NCBI RefSeq assembly: GCF_009600315.1
Contig: NZ_WIWC01000020.1
Coordinates: 1 to 64,000 of the forward strand
DNA length: 64,000 nucleotides
From: Pseudomonas helleri
GTDB lineage: Bacteria; Pseudomonadota; Gammaproteobacteria; Pseudomonadales; Pseudomonadaceae
Direction: 5' to 3'
Positions 37,511-46,525 of the stretch are shown here, piece after piece. Below the pieces are notes generated by a model. It was not told the DNA's origin and searched no databases. It saw only the letters and a program-made list of their open reading frames with translations. Made by a program: the position numbers and the translations under genes. Position 1 is the first letter of the stretch. The number at the start of each line of letters is the position of its first letter.

Positions 37511-37635
37511 ACCTGTCAGCTCCATCGGATAACACCGCCGCCTTGATGATCCAAGCCCCGGCGGTGTACAAAGCCCTATAGCTTCACACGCCGAATCCGG
37601 CGACATTAGGGCCATGTCCAAAGGAGACTTCCAAT

Positions 37636-38301
37636 ATGACTCAGAAAAAAGTTGCCGTGATTCTCTCCGGTTGCGGTGTCTACGACGGCGCTGAAATTCA
37701 TGAGACCGTTATTACCTTGCTGCGCCTGGATCAACGCGGTGCCAAGGTTCAATGTTTCGCACCCAACATTGCGCAGCATCATGTGATCAACCACCTGACG
37801 GGCGAAGAAATGCCGGAGTCGCGCAACGTGCTGGTTGAGTCGGCGCGTATCGCTCGTGGCGATATCAAGGATATTAGCGAGGCCAATGTCGAAGATTTCG
37901 ACGCGCTAATCGTTCCGGGCGGGTTTGGTGCAGCCAAGAACCTTTCGGATTTTGCCTTCAAGGGCACCGAATGCGCCGTTCAACCGGATGTGCTGGCGCT
38001 GGCCGAAGCCTTCGCCGAAGCCGGTAAACCGATTGGCCTCATGTGCATCTCGCCTGCCATTGCCGCCAAAATCTATGGCCCGGGCGTGGTTTGCACCATC
38101 GGCAAAGACGCCGATACAGCGGCTGCGGTCAGCAAAATGGGCGGCGAACATCACGAGTGTGACGTGTCTGAAATCGTTGAAGACAAAGCTCGCAAACTCG
38201 TCAGCACACCCGCTTACATGCTCGCCAACTCCATTAGCGAAGCGGCTTCTGGCATCAACAAAATGGTCGACCGCGTGCTGGAACTGACTCAACAGGAGTA
38301 A
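37636..38301 (+). CDS. elbB: Glyoxalase/DJ-1-like protein ElbB
   Basis: The 221-residue protein of the DJ-1/PfpI superfamily matches ElbB: KVAVILSGCGVYDGAEIHETVITLLRLDQRGA, the region IVPGGFGAAKNLSDFA and the nucleophile cysteine in PIGLMCISPAIAAKI. ElbB has weak glyoxalase activity, and its role in isoprenoid or sigma-54 dependent physiology is not settled. A good ribosome site (AAGGAGA) lies 9 bases upstream. Its stop codon directly abuts the stop of the convergent yaiI-type gene. Confidence 0.93.
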   Translation: MTQKKVAVILSGCGVYDGAEIHETVITLLRLDQRGAKVQCFAPNIAQHHVINHLTGEEMPESRNVLVESARIARGDIKDISEANVEDFDALIVPGGFGAAKNLSDFAFKGTECAVQPDVLALAEAFAEAGKPIGLMCISPAIAAKIYGPGVVCTIGKDADTAAAVSKMGGEHHECDVSEIVEDKARKLVSTPAYMLANSISEAASGINKMVDRVLELTQQE

Positions 38302-38754
38302 TCAGCCCCGCATCAATCGGGTCAGAATCCGGTCAAGTGAATTGGCGAACGCTTGTTTCTCGCGCTCGCCATAGGCACCCTGCCCGCCGCCCATCTGGCC
38401 CTGCTCACGCAGGTCGGTAAACAGGTTACGCACCGCCAACCGCTCACCCATGTTTTGCGGGTCAAACTCCTTGCCGCGAGGGTCCAGTGCTGCCACGCCC
38501 TTTTTTACCAACCGGTCAGCCAGCGGCACATCGCTACAAATCACCAATTCACCGGGTACGGCATGCTCCACCAGATAGTCATCTGCTGCGTCGGGGCCGC
38601 TGGGCACGACGATCAGCTTGACCAGCGCGTACGTGGGTTTGATCTGGCTTTGCCCCGCCACCAGCACCACTTCGAACTGACGCTTGAGCGCGAACTTGAT
38701 AACTTGATCCTTCGCAGCCTTTGGGCAAGCGTCTGCGTCAATCCAGACTCGCAT
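38302..38754 (-). CDS. YaiI/YqxD family (UPF0178) protein
   Basis: The 150-residue protein has the family pattern RVWIDADACPKAAKDQVIKFALKRQ, then VPSGPDAADDYLVEHAVPGELVICSDVPLADRLVKKG, with acidic residues consistent with a PIN/NYN-like nuclease fold. The activity is unproven. It is convergent with elbB with no bases between the two stop codons, so each transcript must end inside the other gene. Confidence 0.9.
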   Translation of the reverse strand: MRVWIDADACPKAAKDQVIKFALKRQFEVVLVAGQSQIKPTYALVKLIVVPSGPDAADDYLVEHAVPGELVICSDVPLADRLVKKGVAALDPRGKEFDPQNMGERLAVRNLFTDLREQGQMGGGQGAYGEREKQAFANSLDRILTRLMRG

Positions 38755-38797
38755 GGTGGGTACTCCTGAAGTGAATAATGGGCCTGCAACCTACGTC

Positions 38798-38929
38798 CGT
38801 AGCAGCTGCCGAAGGCTGCGTCCGGCAGCAAAGCTGTCGTAAAGCCAGGCTCCTCGGTGTGCCGGGATACCTGGAACTCAGGATTTACGATCGCTACGCA
38901 ATCGGACGTCGCCTCCGGCAACTGCTACG
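38798..38929. repeat. Paired REP palindrome (REPIN), family A, copy 3 (more diverged)
   Basis: The left unit begins CGTAGCAGCTGCCGAAGGCT at 38798. The right unit (CGGACGTCGCCTCCGGCAAC and TGCTACG, ending 38929) carries several changes from the family consensus. The TAG stop of the FTR1 gene (38927-38925) lies inside it. Confidence 0.82.
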
Positions 38930-40823
38930 AAGCCTGCACCCGGCGCCTTTCAGCCAGTTTGCTACGCCCGAAGAGCACCGCAATCGCCGCCAGCGCCAAC
39001 ACTTGTGCGCCCAGTGAATAGGCGTCCGCGTGAATGCCCAGCCAGTCGAACTCAAAGAACGCAACGGGTCGCGTACCGAAAATACCGGCTTCTTGCAGGG
39101 CCTTCACGCCATGCCCCGCGAACACGACTGACAAAGCGCACAGCAATGCCGCATTGATGCCGAAGAACAGCGCCAGCGGCAGCTTGGCCGAGCCGCGCAG
39201 AATGACCCACGCCAGACCGATCAACAGCACCAATGCCGTGGCACCTCCCGCTAGCACGGCATTGTGGCCGGCCGGGCCGGCTTGCAGCCACAGGGTCTCG
39301 TAAAACAGGATGACTTCGAACAGTTCTCGGTAAACCGAAAAGAACGCCAAAATGGCAAAACCAAATCGACCGCCACCGCTGACCAGGCTGCTTTTGATGT
39401 AGTCCTGCCACGCTGCCGCATGACGCCGGTCGTGCATCCACACGCCCAACCACAACACCATGACGCTGGCGAACAAGGCGGTACAGCCTTCGAGCAGTTC
39501 ACGCTGGGCGCCACTGACATCAATCACATAGGCAGCCAAGGCCCACGTCGTCAACCCCGCAACCAATGCCAAGGCCCAACCGGCGTTGACGCTGCGTACC
39601 GCAGATTGCTGACCCGTGTTGCGCAAGAAGGCAAGAATCGCCGCCAGCACCAGAATCGCTTCAAGCCCTTCGCGCAGCAATATCAGCAAACCGGAGATGT
39701 AGCTCAATGACCAGCTCAGACCGTCGCTGCCCAGCAACCCTGCCGACTCTTTAAGCAAGGCTTTAGCCGCCTCCAGACGCTGCTCAACCTGTGCAATCGG
39801 CAACCCGTCCTGCAGCGATTGCCGATACGCCATCAGCGCTTTTTCGGTGTTTTTGCGCACGTTGCTGTCAACGTTATCCAACGAGCTTTCAACCAGCTCA
39901 AAGCCTTCCAGATACGCGGCCACAGAGAGGTCGTACGCTTGTTCGTGATCCCCTTCGCGGTAAGCGACCAGGCTCTTGTCGAGCGTTTCGCTGGTGTAGT
40001 CCAGCAACTGCGCAGGACCACGCTTGACCTGCGGCGGTTGGGCCCGTTGAGCACGGAACGTTGCCGCCGCTTGTGGGCCTGCAGCTGCCAGTACTTCATT
40101 GGGTGTTTGACGGGCAAGGTCGGCAAGGTTGTAGGTTTTCTCTGTCTTGGCAGCCGCCGGATCGGCACTCAAACCTGCAACATAGGTCGCCAGATCCCAA
40201 CGCTGGCGCTCGTCCAGTTGGTCGGCAAACGACGGCATATCGGTGCCTTCAACGCCTAAGGTCAAGGTGTTGAAAATAGCGTAAAGACTCAGACGATCCA
40301 GCCGCGCTGCGTCGCGAAGATTGGCGGGGGGCGGTGTCATGCCGAGGCTGGCCGGGCCATCTCCCGCCCCGGTTTCGCCGTGACATACCGAACATTGCTG
40401 CGCATACAGCGTCGCACCGCGGGCCGGGTCGGGGGTAATTACCGGTGCTTGACTGACTTCGTAAGCCGCCGCCAGCTTGGCCCCAAGCTGGCGCGCTGCA
40501 CGGGCCACGCTGGCGCCGTCTTCACGCCGTTCGATTGCGCCCTGCAAGGCACTGACGCCTTGTACCAGTTCGCCATGCTCAGGACGATCTGGCAGGTCAG
40601 CAATCAAGCCTTTAAGCACCGACAAAAATTCCAGCTGCTCGCGATACTCGGTTTCGTCGATGACCTTGCCATCTTCAACCGTAGGCGGATAGTCAGCCCC
40701 AATGTAGTCGATCAGGTGCAGCGCTTGTGAAGCACCTTCCGGGGAATTGGCAGATACGGCAAGGCTGCACAACGCGAGCGCTGGCAGGATCAGCCAGGCC
40801 AAGAAACGCGAGCGGGCGGTCAT
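38925..40823 (-). CDS. FTR1 family iron permease with N-terminal cytochrome c domain
   Basis: The 632-residue protein has a signal peptide (FLAWLILPALALCSLAVSA), a helical periplasmic region and a cytochrome c domain with the haem motif CSVCH (about residues 145-225). A second helical region follows, then a C-terminal FTR1 permease of seven spans carrying both REXXE iron motifs (REGLE and RELFE). It probably takes up iron across the inner membrane, with the haem domain serving Fe(II) oxidation. I chose ATG 40823 over a longer start. The last residues and stop come from the adjoining REP. Confidence 0.9.
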   Translation of the reverse strand: MTARSRFLAWLILPALALCSLAVSANSPEGASQALHLIDYIGADYPPTVEDGKVIDETEYREQLEFLSVLKGLIADLPDRPEHGELVQGVSALQGAIERREDGASVARAARQLGAKLAAAYEVSQAPVITPDPARGATLYAQQCSVCHGETGAGDGPASLGMTPPPANLRDAARLDRLSLYAIFNTLTLGVEGTDMPSFADQLDERQRWDLATYVAGLSADPAAAKTEKTYNLADLARQTPNEVLAAAGPQAAATFRAQRAQPPQVKRGPAQLLDYTSETLDKSLVAYREGDHEQAYDLSVAAYLEGFELVESSLDNVDSNVRKNTEKALMAYRQSLQDGLPIAQVEQRLEAAKALLKESAGLLGSDGLSWSLSYISGLLILLREGLEAILVLAAILAFLRNTGQQSAVRSVNAGWALALVAGLTTWALAAYVIDVSGAQRELLEGCTALFASVMVLWLGVWMHDRRHAAAWQDYIKSSLVSGGGRFGFAILAFFSVYRELFEVILFYETLWLQAGPAGHNAVLAGGATALVLLIGLAWVILRGSAKLPLALFFGINAALLCALSVVFAGHGVKALQEAGIFGTRPVAFFEFDWLGIHADAYSLGAQVLALAAIAVLFGRSKLAERRRVQAS

Positions 40824-40889
40824 GGATAAATCCGAATGGAAATGAGAAGTAACACATTGTTCACTTCCCATGACCGCGACTCAAGATGT

Positions 40890-41516
40890 TTAAGTGGTGG
40901 CGCGGTGCAATGTCGCCAGAAAACCGGCTGCGCCTACGAACAAACCCGCAAAGGTGCGGTTCATGCGCCGCTGCTGCTTGGGGGTACGCAACATGCGCAG
41001 CACTTTGGAAGCCAGCCCGGTGTAGCCGGCCATGACAATCAGGTCAACGCAGATCATGGTCACGCCCAGCGTTAGATACTGGCTTACCAATGGCGCGTTA
41101 GGGTCTACAAACTGCGGCAACACCGCGAGCATGAATACCAGCGCTTTGGGGTTGCTGACGTTGACCAGAAATCCCCGAAAGATCAGCGCCAGCGGCTTGC
41201 CGATGGGGCGCACGGCAGCGTCATCGGAGAGATCAGCCGGCATGGCCCGCCATTGTTTAACGGCAAGGTAGATGAGGTAGGCCACGCCGAACCATTTGAT
41301 CGCGTAGAAGGCATTGGAAGAAGCCGCGAGCACCGCTCCGACGCCGGCGGCAACGATCGCGATTTGCAGCGCCAACCCCAATTGCAGGCCTAAAGCGTTC
41401 CAGTAACCGCGCCAGAACCCGTATTGCAGGCCGCACGACATTGAAGCAATGGCACCCGCGCCGGGCGACAGGCTGATCACCCAACAGGCTGCAAAAAAGG
41501 CTAACCACGTTTCCAT
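40890..41516 (-). CDS. LysE/RhtB family amino-acid exporter
   Basis: The 208-residue membrane protein has six predicted spans and the family motif WVISLSPGAGAIASMSCGLQYG near the N-terminus. NVSNPKALVFMLAVLPQFV is the second conserved block. RhtB proteins export homoserine, threonine or homoserine lactones. ATG 41516 (METWLAFF) is preferred; a start two codons earlier is possible. It lies between the FTR1 and mscS genes, but no functional link is apparent. Confidence 0.88.
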   Translation of the reverse strand: METWLAFFAACWVISLSPGAGAIASMSCGLQYGFWRGYWNALGLQLGLALQIAIVAAGVGAVLAASSNAFYAIKWFGVAYLIYLAVKQWRAMPADLSDDAAVRPIGKPLALIFRGFLVNVSNPKALVFMLAVLPQFVDPNAPLVSQYLTLGVTMICVDLIVMAGYTGLASKVLRMLRTPKQQRRMNRTFAGLFVGAAGFLATLHRATT

Positions 41517-41599
41517 CGACATCGCGCACCCCGGACAAATGCTGTAACAAGTCCATCAAGCTAATGCGCGTCTGTCGAAGAATCAACTGTGTTTCGGCG

Positions 41600-42160
41600 T
41601 CAGATGTCGCCTTCACGCCAGCGGCGCACCGAGCGCTGGAAGAACAGGCTGTTGGGAACTTGCACCATACTGCTGCCGCTGCCGGCTTCTGCAGGTTCAA
41701 TCAAGGTGGTGTAAAGCAGGTTGATGGCGACCACACGGCCTTTGACACCCGGCTTATCGAGGGTGTCGAGCAGCTCCACCACATCGCCAATCCGAAAGGG
41801 TCCGACGGTGAAAATCAGCACCGCGCACAGCAGGTTGGACAGCACACTCCACATCGCGAAGAAGGCAATCGCTGCTACGGCGACAAAGCCCGACAGGGCT
41901 GTCCACAACACCGTGGCCGAAACACCGAGGCGTTCCAGCACGAAAATCACCGCGCTGCCCATGATGAACCAGCGCAAACCACCTCGCAGCGGCAGTAGCA
42001 ACTGCGGCGGTAAGGAAGGGTAGCGCTCACCCATGCGGGTCAGAAAACGCGCCACCCCACGTTGCAGGAAGTAACCCACCAGCAGGATCAAGAGGATTTG
42101 CACGCCAATCCACAGAGGGCCGATCAATTGCGCCGGCACCGGTAGGTTGAGGGCTTCCAT
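41600..42160 (-). CDS. Small MscS-type mechanosensitive channel
   Basis: The 186-residue protein has three membrane spans and the MscS pore and beta domain (FFAMWSVLSNLLCAVLIFTVGPFRIGDVVELLD). It lacks the full cytoplasmic cage of MscS, so it is a short-type family member. The start ATG at 42160 overlaps the stop of the ABC-F gene by one base (TGATG), so the two are translated together. Confidence 0.88.
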   Translation of the reverse strand: MEALNLPVPAQLIGPLWIGVQILLILLVGYFLQRGVARFLTRMGERYPSLPPQLLLPLRGGLRWFIMGSAVIFVLERLGVSATVLWTALSGFVAVAAIAFFAMWSVLSNLLCAVLIFTVGPFRIGDVVELLDTLDKPGVKGRVVAINLLYTTLIEPAEAGSGSSMVQVPNSLFFQRSVRRWREGDI

Positions 42161-44070
42161 CAGGACAGTGCCTCCAGCTCCGCTTGCAAGCTTTCAAGCA
42201 GCTCCAGTGCTTCCATCCAGCGCTCTTCGAGCTGGCCTTCCAGCACTTTAAGCTTGGCCTGTTCAGCCAGCAGCTCACGCAGTTCGTCTTTGCGAGCGGC
42301 TTCGTAAACGCCGCTGTCGCCCAGACTGGCTTCAATTTTGGCGAGTTTTTCGTTGACCTTGCCCAGCTCGCTTTCGAGCTTGTCGGCTTCGCGCTTGTGC
42401 GGGGCCAATTGTTGACGCAGCGCTGCCGCTGCCTGACGCTGAGCCTTTTTATCGGTCTTGTCAGGGTTAACCGGCGTATTGCTGGTCGGGGCATTGCGCA
42501 AGCGGTAGTCGGCCAACCAACGGGCGTAGTCTTCGAGGTCGCCGTCGAATTCCTCTACCTTGCCGTCTGCCACCAACAGAAACTCGTCCGTGGTGCTTTT
42601 GAGCAAATGCCGATCGTGAGAGACCACCAGTACCGCACCGCTGAACTCTTGCAGGGCCATGGTCAGCGCCAGACGCATTTCGAGGTCAAGGTGGTTGGTC
42701 GGTTCGTCGAGCAGCAACAGGTTGGGACGGCCCCAGGCAATGAGCGCCAAGGCCAGACGGGCTTTCTCACCACCGGAGAAGTTTAGAACTGGCTCATCGA
42801 TGCGCGCACCCCGGAAGTCAAAACCTCCGAGGAAGTCGCGCAGCGTTTGCTCACGCTCAGTAGGCGCCAGACGCTGCATGTGCAGCAACGGGCTGGCTTT
42901 GGAGTCCAGTGAGTCCAGTTGGTGTTGAGCAAAGTAGCCCACCACCAGATTTTCACCACGGGCCAGACGGCCCGACAGCGGTTCCAGCTCGCCCGCAAGG
43001 TTTTTGATCAGGGTCGATTTACCGGCACCGTTCGGCCCAAGCAAACCAATGCGCGCACCTGGAACCAGTTGCAGCTTGACCTTCTCGAGGATGGTTTTAT
43101 CGCCATAGCCCAAGCGTGCATCGGACAAGTCGAGCAGCGGGCTGGAAAGTTTCACCGCCTCGCGAAACACAAAGTCAAACGGCGAATCGACATGGGCCGC
43201 GCTCAGTTCTTCCATGCGCTCCAGGGCTTTGATCCGGCTTTGAGCCTGACGTGCCTTGGTCGCTTGGGCCTTGAACCGAGCGATGTAACTTTCCATGTGC
43301 GCACGTTGTGCCTGTTGCTTTTCGTAGGCTTGCTGCTGCTGAGCCAGACGCTCGGCACGGGCGCGCTCAAAGGCGCTGTAGCCGCCGCGATAGAGCGTGA
43401 TTTTGCGCTGATCAACATGGGCGATGTTATCGACCACGGCATCAAGGAAGTCCCTGTCGTGAGAGATCAGCAGCAAGGTGCCCGGGTAATTTTTAAGGAA
43501 GTCTTCAAGCCACAGAATGGCGTCGAGGTCCAAGTGGTTGGTCGGCTCATCGAGCAACAACAGATCAGACGGGCACATTAGCGCTTGTGCCAGGTTCAGG
43601 CGCATCCGCCAGCCACCCGAAAAGTCAGCAACCGGACGGTCCATTTGTTCGTTGGTGAAACCCAAACCGGCCAGCATTTTGCGAGCGCGCGCATCGGCGG
43701 TGTAGCCATCGGCGCTGTCCAGCTCGGCATGCAGACGCGCCAGCGCGGCGCCGTCTTCTGCGGCTTCGGCCTTGGCCAAATCGGCTTGCACCTGGCGCAA
43801 GCGCTGGTCGCCATCGAGCACGTAGTCGACCGCAATGCGGTCGAGGGTGTCGATTTCTTGCCGCATATGGGCAATCCGCCAGTCGGCAGGTAGCAGACAA
43901 TCCCCGGAATCAGGCGTCAACTCACCCAGCAGCAAGGCGAACAAAGTGGATTTACCGGCGCCATTGGCGCCGACCAGACCGGCTTTGTGGCCGGCGTGCA
44001 GGGTCAGCTCGGCGTCTTCTAGCAGACGTTGCGGGCCACGCTGTAAAGTCAGGTTCTGAAGTCGGATCAT
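42160..44070 (-). CDS. ABC-F family ATPase (YheS-like)
   Basis: The 636-residue soluble protein has two ABC domains: Walker A GANGAGKST, signature FSGGWRMRL, Walker B LLLLDEPTNHLD in the first; GPNGAGKST, FSGGEKARL, LLLLDEPTNHLD in the second. The ABC-F linker and a C-terminal coiled coil (about 560-636) are present, and there are no membrane spans. ABC-F proteins act on the ribosome E site. I chose ATG 44070 (MIRLQNLTLQRG). The neighbouring divergent gene begins 50 bases upstream. Confidence 0.93.
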   Translation of the reverse strand: MIRLQNLTLQRGPQRLLEDAELTLHAGHKAGLVGANGAGKSTLFALLLGELTPDSGDCLLPADWRIAHMRQEIDTLDRIAVDYVLDGDQRLRQVQADLAKAEAAEDGAALARLHAELDSADGYTADARARKMLAGLGFTNEQMDRPVADFSGGWRMRLNLAQALMCPSDLLLLDEPTNHLDLDAILWLEDFLKNYPGTLLLISHDRDFLDAVVDNIAHVDQRKITLYRGGYSAFERARAERLAQQQQAYEKQQAQRAHMESYIARFKAQATKARQAQSRIKALERMEELSAAHVDSPFDFVFREAVKLSSPLLDLSDARLGYGDKTILEKVKLQLVPGARIGLLGPNGAGKSTLIKNLAGELEPLSGRLARGENLVVGYFAQHQLDSLDSKASPLLHMQRLAPTEREQTLRDFLGGFDFRGARIDEPVLNFSGGEKARLALALIAWGRPNLLLLDEPTNHLDLEMRLALTMALQEFSGAVLVVSHDRHLLKSTTDEFLLVADGKVEEFDGDLEDYARWLADYRLRNAPTSNTPVNPDKTDKKAQRQAAAALRQQLAPHKREADKLESELGKVNEKLAKIEASLGDSGVYEAARKDELRELLAEQAKLKVLEGQLEERWMEALELLESLQAELEALS

Positions 44071-44120
44071 AATGGCGGCGGAGTCTACCAGCTTCCCTCT
44101 CAACTGGCGCGAATTGCACT

Positions 44121-44585
44121 ATGCAGACTGACCTGTGGAATTACTGTTTGAACCTCTATGCCCGGCCGGGTGTAGAGCCCGCGTGTTTACGCCTGCAAGA
44201 CCAAGGCCTGGACGTATGCCTGTTGCTCTGTGCGGCATGGCTGCTACAGCGGGGTATAGTCTGCACTGAGGCGCGGATGGCGCAATTGAAGGACTGCGCC
44301 GAACCGTGGCAGCGCGAGGTGGTACAACCATTACGGCAATTACGCACACAGTGGCGCGAAGCGGCCGCACACGATGAGTCGCTGGCAGTGATGCGCTCGC
44401 AGATCAAGGCATTGGAGCTGGAGGCTGAACGGACGTTGTTGCGGCGTTTGGAGGAGGCAACCCAGCAATGGTCTCCTGCTCAATCGCAAGATAACTGCGA
44501 CTGGCTGGGAAAAATGGCCGCGGGTATCGACCACCCTGATCGCGGCGCGCTGCACACATTGCGCGCCGCAATCAGCCCCGCTTAG
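44121..44585 (+). CDS. TIGR02444 family protein
   Basis: The 154-residue protein begins LWNYCLNLYARPGVEPACLRLQDQGLDVCLLLCAAWLLQ, the characteristic block of the TIGR02444 family found next to ABC-F and algP genes in pseudomonads. A helical basic region follows. The function is unknown. It is convergent with algP and the two stop codons overlap by 4 bases (44582-44585). Confidence 0.82.
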   Translation: MQTDLWNYCLNLYARPGVEPACLRLQDQGLDVCLLLCAAWLLQRGIVCTEARMAQLKDCAEPWQREVVQPLRQLRTQWREAAAHDESLAVMRSQIKALELEAERTLLRRLEEATQQWSPAQSQDNCDWLGKMAAGIDHPDRGALHTLRAAISPA

Positions 44586-45556
44586 GAAGCGCTGGAAGAC
44601 GTTGTTGCTGGCGCAACGGATGCTGCCGGGGACGTAGCCGCTGCGGTTGCTGCTGAGGCCGCAACAGGCGCTGTAGCCGGTTTGGCTGGCGTAGCAGCAG
44701 GTTTGGCTGCCACTGGTTTGGCTGCCACTGGTTTTTTAACGGCTGGCTTGGCTGCAGCTGGTTTGGCTGCTGGTTTGGCGGGTGCCTTGGTGGCGACTGC
44801 CGGTTTAGCGGCTGGCTTTGCGGCTGGCTTAGCAGCAGCCGGTTTAGCTGCGGCGGTTTTCAGCGCTGGTTTGGCTGCGGCTTTCACCGGTGCTTTGACG
44901 GGTGCCTTGGGTGCTGCAGGCTTGGCAGCCGGTTTAGCCGCTGCGGTTTTAGCGGCAGCCTGTTTGACGGCTGGGGCTTTTGCTGCAACTGGCTTGGCGG
45001 CAGGTTTAGCGGCTGGCTTGGCCGCGCGGGAAGCTACCGGCTTTTGCGCTGGCGCTTTGGCAGCAGGTTTGGCTGCTGCTTTTGCCGGTACCTTGGCGGG
45101 AGCTTTGGCAGGCGTTTTAGTCGCAGTTTTTTTAGCAGCAGAGGCTGGCTTGGCGTCGCGAGTCGACAACGCTTTGCTCACCGCTTCTTTAACGCGACCC
45201 ACACCTTGGGCCAACTTCAGGCTTTCTTGGGCATCACGCTTGAGTTGTTGAATGTAATCGCGGGTTTCAGTCTGGCGCTCTTTGAGCGAATCCAGAAGTT
45301 GCTCCAGCTCTTTAACCGCAGACTTGGCCTTGGATTGAGCTTTGGACTTGCCAGCATGCGCAGCCTCTTGCAGCTTTTCACGCGACTTGTGCAATTTTTC
45401 CTGCGCTTTACCGCGCTGCTTCTCAAGCTTGGCGAGCAATTTCTCAGCATCAGCCAACGCTTGGGAACAAGCGTTTTCCAAATGCTCAAGCAAGCTGCCT
45501 GAGAGCTGTTGGAGCAGGTGCAACGGCGTATTTACTGGCTTCTTTTTGGCCGACAT
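44582..45556 (-). CDS. algP: Histone H1-like alginate regulator AlgP
   Basis: The 324-residue protein has an N-terminal helical region (about 1-135; LLQQLSGSLLEHLENACSQ and a Lys/Glu-rich coiled coil). A long low-complexity tail of repeats related to KPAA, KAPA and KPVA follows and resembles eukaryotic histone H1. AlgP (AlgR3) binds DNA and influences alginate gene expression in P. aeruginosa. The tail ends in a Ser/Thr/Ala stretch without lysine. Repeat number varies between strains, so a length difference from the reference is expected. Confidence 0.92.
   Translation of the reverse strand: MSAKKKPVNTPLHLLQQLSGSLLEHLENACSQALADAEKLLAKLEKQRGKAQEKLHKSREKLQEAAHAGKSKAQSKAKSAVKELEQLLDSLKERQTETRDYIQQLKRDAQESLKLAQGVGRVKEAVSKALSTRDAKPASAAKKTATKTPAKAPAKVPAKAAAKPAAKAPAQKPVASRAAKPAAKPAAKPVAAKAPAVKQAAAKTAAAKPAAKPAAPKAPVKAPVKAAAKPALKTAAAKPAAAKPAAKPAAKPAVATKAPAKPAAKPAAAKPAVKKPVAAKPVAAKPAATPAKPATAPVAASAATAAATSPAASVAPATTSSSAS
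44640..45175. repeat. Low-complexity repeat tract inside algP
   Basis: Short degenerate repeats (units like GCTGGTTTGGCTGC on the plus strand) encode the KPAA tail on the minus strand. Strand slippage in such tracts changes the repeat number in other pseudomonads. The tract also creates long false frames on the opposite strand. Confidence 0.85.
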
Positions 45557-45803
45557 GGTTTACCTCCTGGCTGAAGTGAGTGCGGCTCATACTAGACCTC
45601 TGTAGGAACCGCCGCTAGATCATCTTGACACTAACGATAGCTGTGGGTTGCATGGCGTCTAGAAACTTGTGCCAGATCCTTTTTAAATAATCATCGCGCT
45701 CCATTCTCAAGGTCGATTAACACGCTTGTCAGCTCCGAATATATTCACGTTTCTACGCCTGCGCGCTGGCATAATCCTGCGCACTTCAGGTCGGAGAGTG
45801 TCC

Positions 45804-46469
45804 ATGCCGCGTTACCTTTTTTTGACGTTACTGAGCCTCGTACCGCTGGCCCACGCGGCCTCACCTCCCAGCCCTGACGCCGCCCACGACCTGGCTTACA
45901 GCCTGGGTGCCAGCCTTGGTGAGCGCTTACGTGACGAAGTTCCAGAGTTACAGATTCAGGCATTGATCGAGGGCCTGCGCACGGCGTATCAAGGCAAACC
46001 GCTGGCTTTAAGTGATGAGCGCATCGAAGCGATTCTGACCGAGCATCAGGCAAACGTTGAAAACGCGAGCACGGCACCACGCAGTGAAATGGCCTTGGCC
46101 TTTGAGCGTGATTTTTTATCGAAAGAGATTCATAAGGTGCATGCGCGAGAACTGTCAGACGGCATCATCGTGACTGAGCTAAAACCCGGCACTGGCGCCA
46201 AACCGGGGGCGCAGGATTCGGTGTATGTGAACTATGTGGGCCGTCTGCCAGACGGCACCGTATTCGATCAAAGCACCCGGCCCCAATGGTTTCGCCTGGA
46301 CAGCGTTATTGCCGGATGGCGCAGCGCGCTGGTGCAGATGCCGGTGGGGGCAAAGTGGCGAATGGTGATTGCATCACGCCAGGCTTACGGCGCTACGGGA
46401 GCTGGGGATTTAATTGCACCCTATACGCCGCTGGTGTTTGAAGTCGAGTTGCTCGACAGCAAAAAGTGA
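45804..46469 (+). CDS. FKBP-type peptidyl-prolyl isomerase
   Basis: The 221-residue protein has a signal peptide (LFLTLLSLVPLAHA) and an FkpA-type N-terminal helical dimerisation region (AHDLAYSLGASLGERLRDE and onward). A C-terminal FKBP domain follows (KPGAQDSVYVNYVGRLPDGTVFDQS, VIAGWRSALVQMPVGAKWRMVI, FEVELLD). It folds periplasmic proteins. I chose ATG 45804 with GGAG 7 bases upstream. A longer frame upstream is unsupported. It lies between algP and algQ, as PA5254 does in PAO1. Confidence 0.92.
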   Translation: MPRYLFLTLLSLVPLAHAASPPSPDAAHDLAYSLGASLGERLRDEVPELQIQALIEGLRTAYQGKPLALSDERIEAILTEHQANVENASTAPRSEMALAFERDFLSKEIHKVHARELSDGIIVTELKPGTGAKPGAQDSVYVNYVGRLPDGTVFDQSTRPQWFRLDSVIAGWRSALVQMPVGAKWRMVIASRQAYGATGAGDLIAPYTPLVFEVELLDSKK

Positions 46470-46482
46470 TATCCAGAGAACG

Positions 46483-46512
46483 AAAAACGGCGCGCCTTGC
46501 GCACCGTTTTTT
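46483..46512. terminator. Terminator between the FKBP and algQ genes
   Basis: AAAAACGG and CCGTTTTTT flank a GC-rich loop, forming a stem with T runs on both strands. It lies between the convergent stop codons and can serve both genes. Confidence 0.8.
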
Positions 46513-46525
46513 GAAGCGCCTAGGC

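Noticed and set aside
44682..45251. Plus-strand Ala/Gly/Leu-rich frame of 189 residues opposite algP
   Set aside because: It is the shadow of the KPAA repeat tract read on the other strand, and the algP frame with its coiled coil is the real gene.
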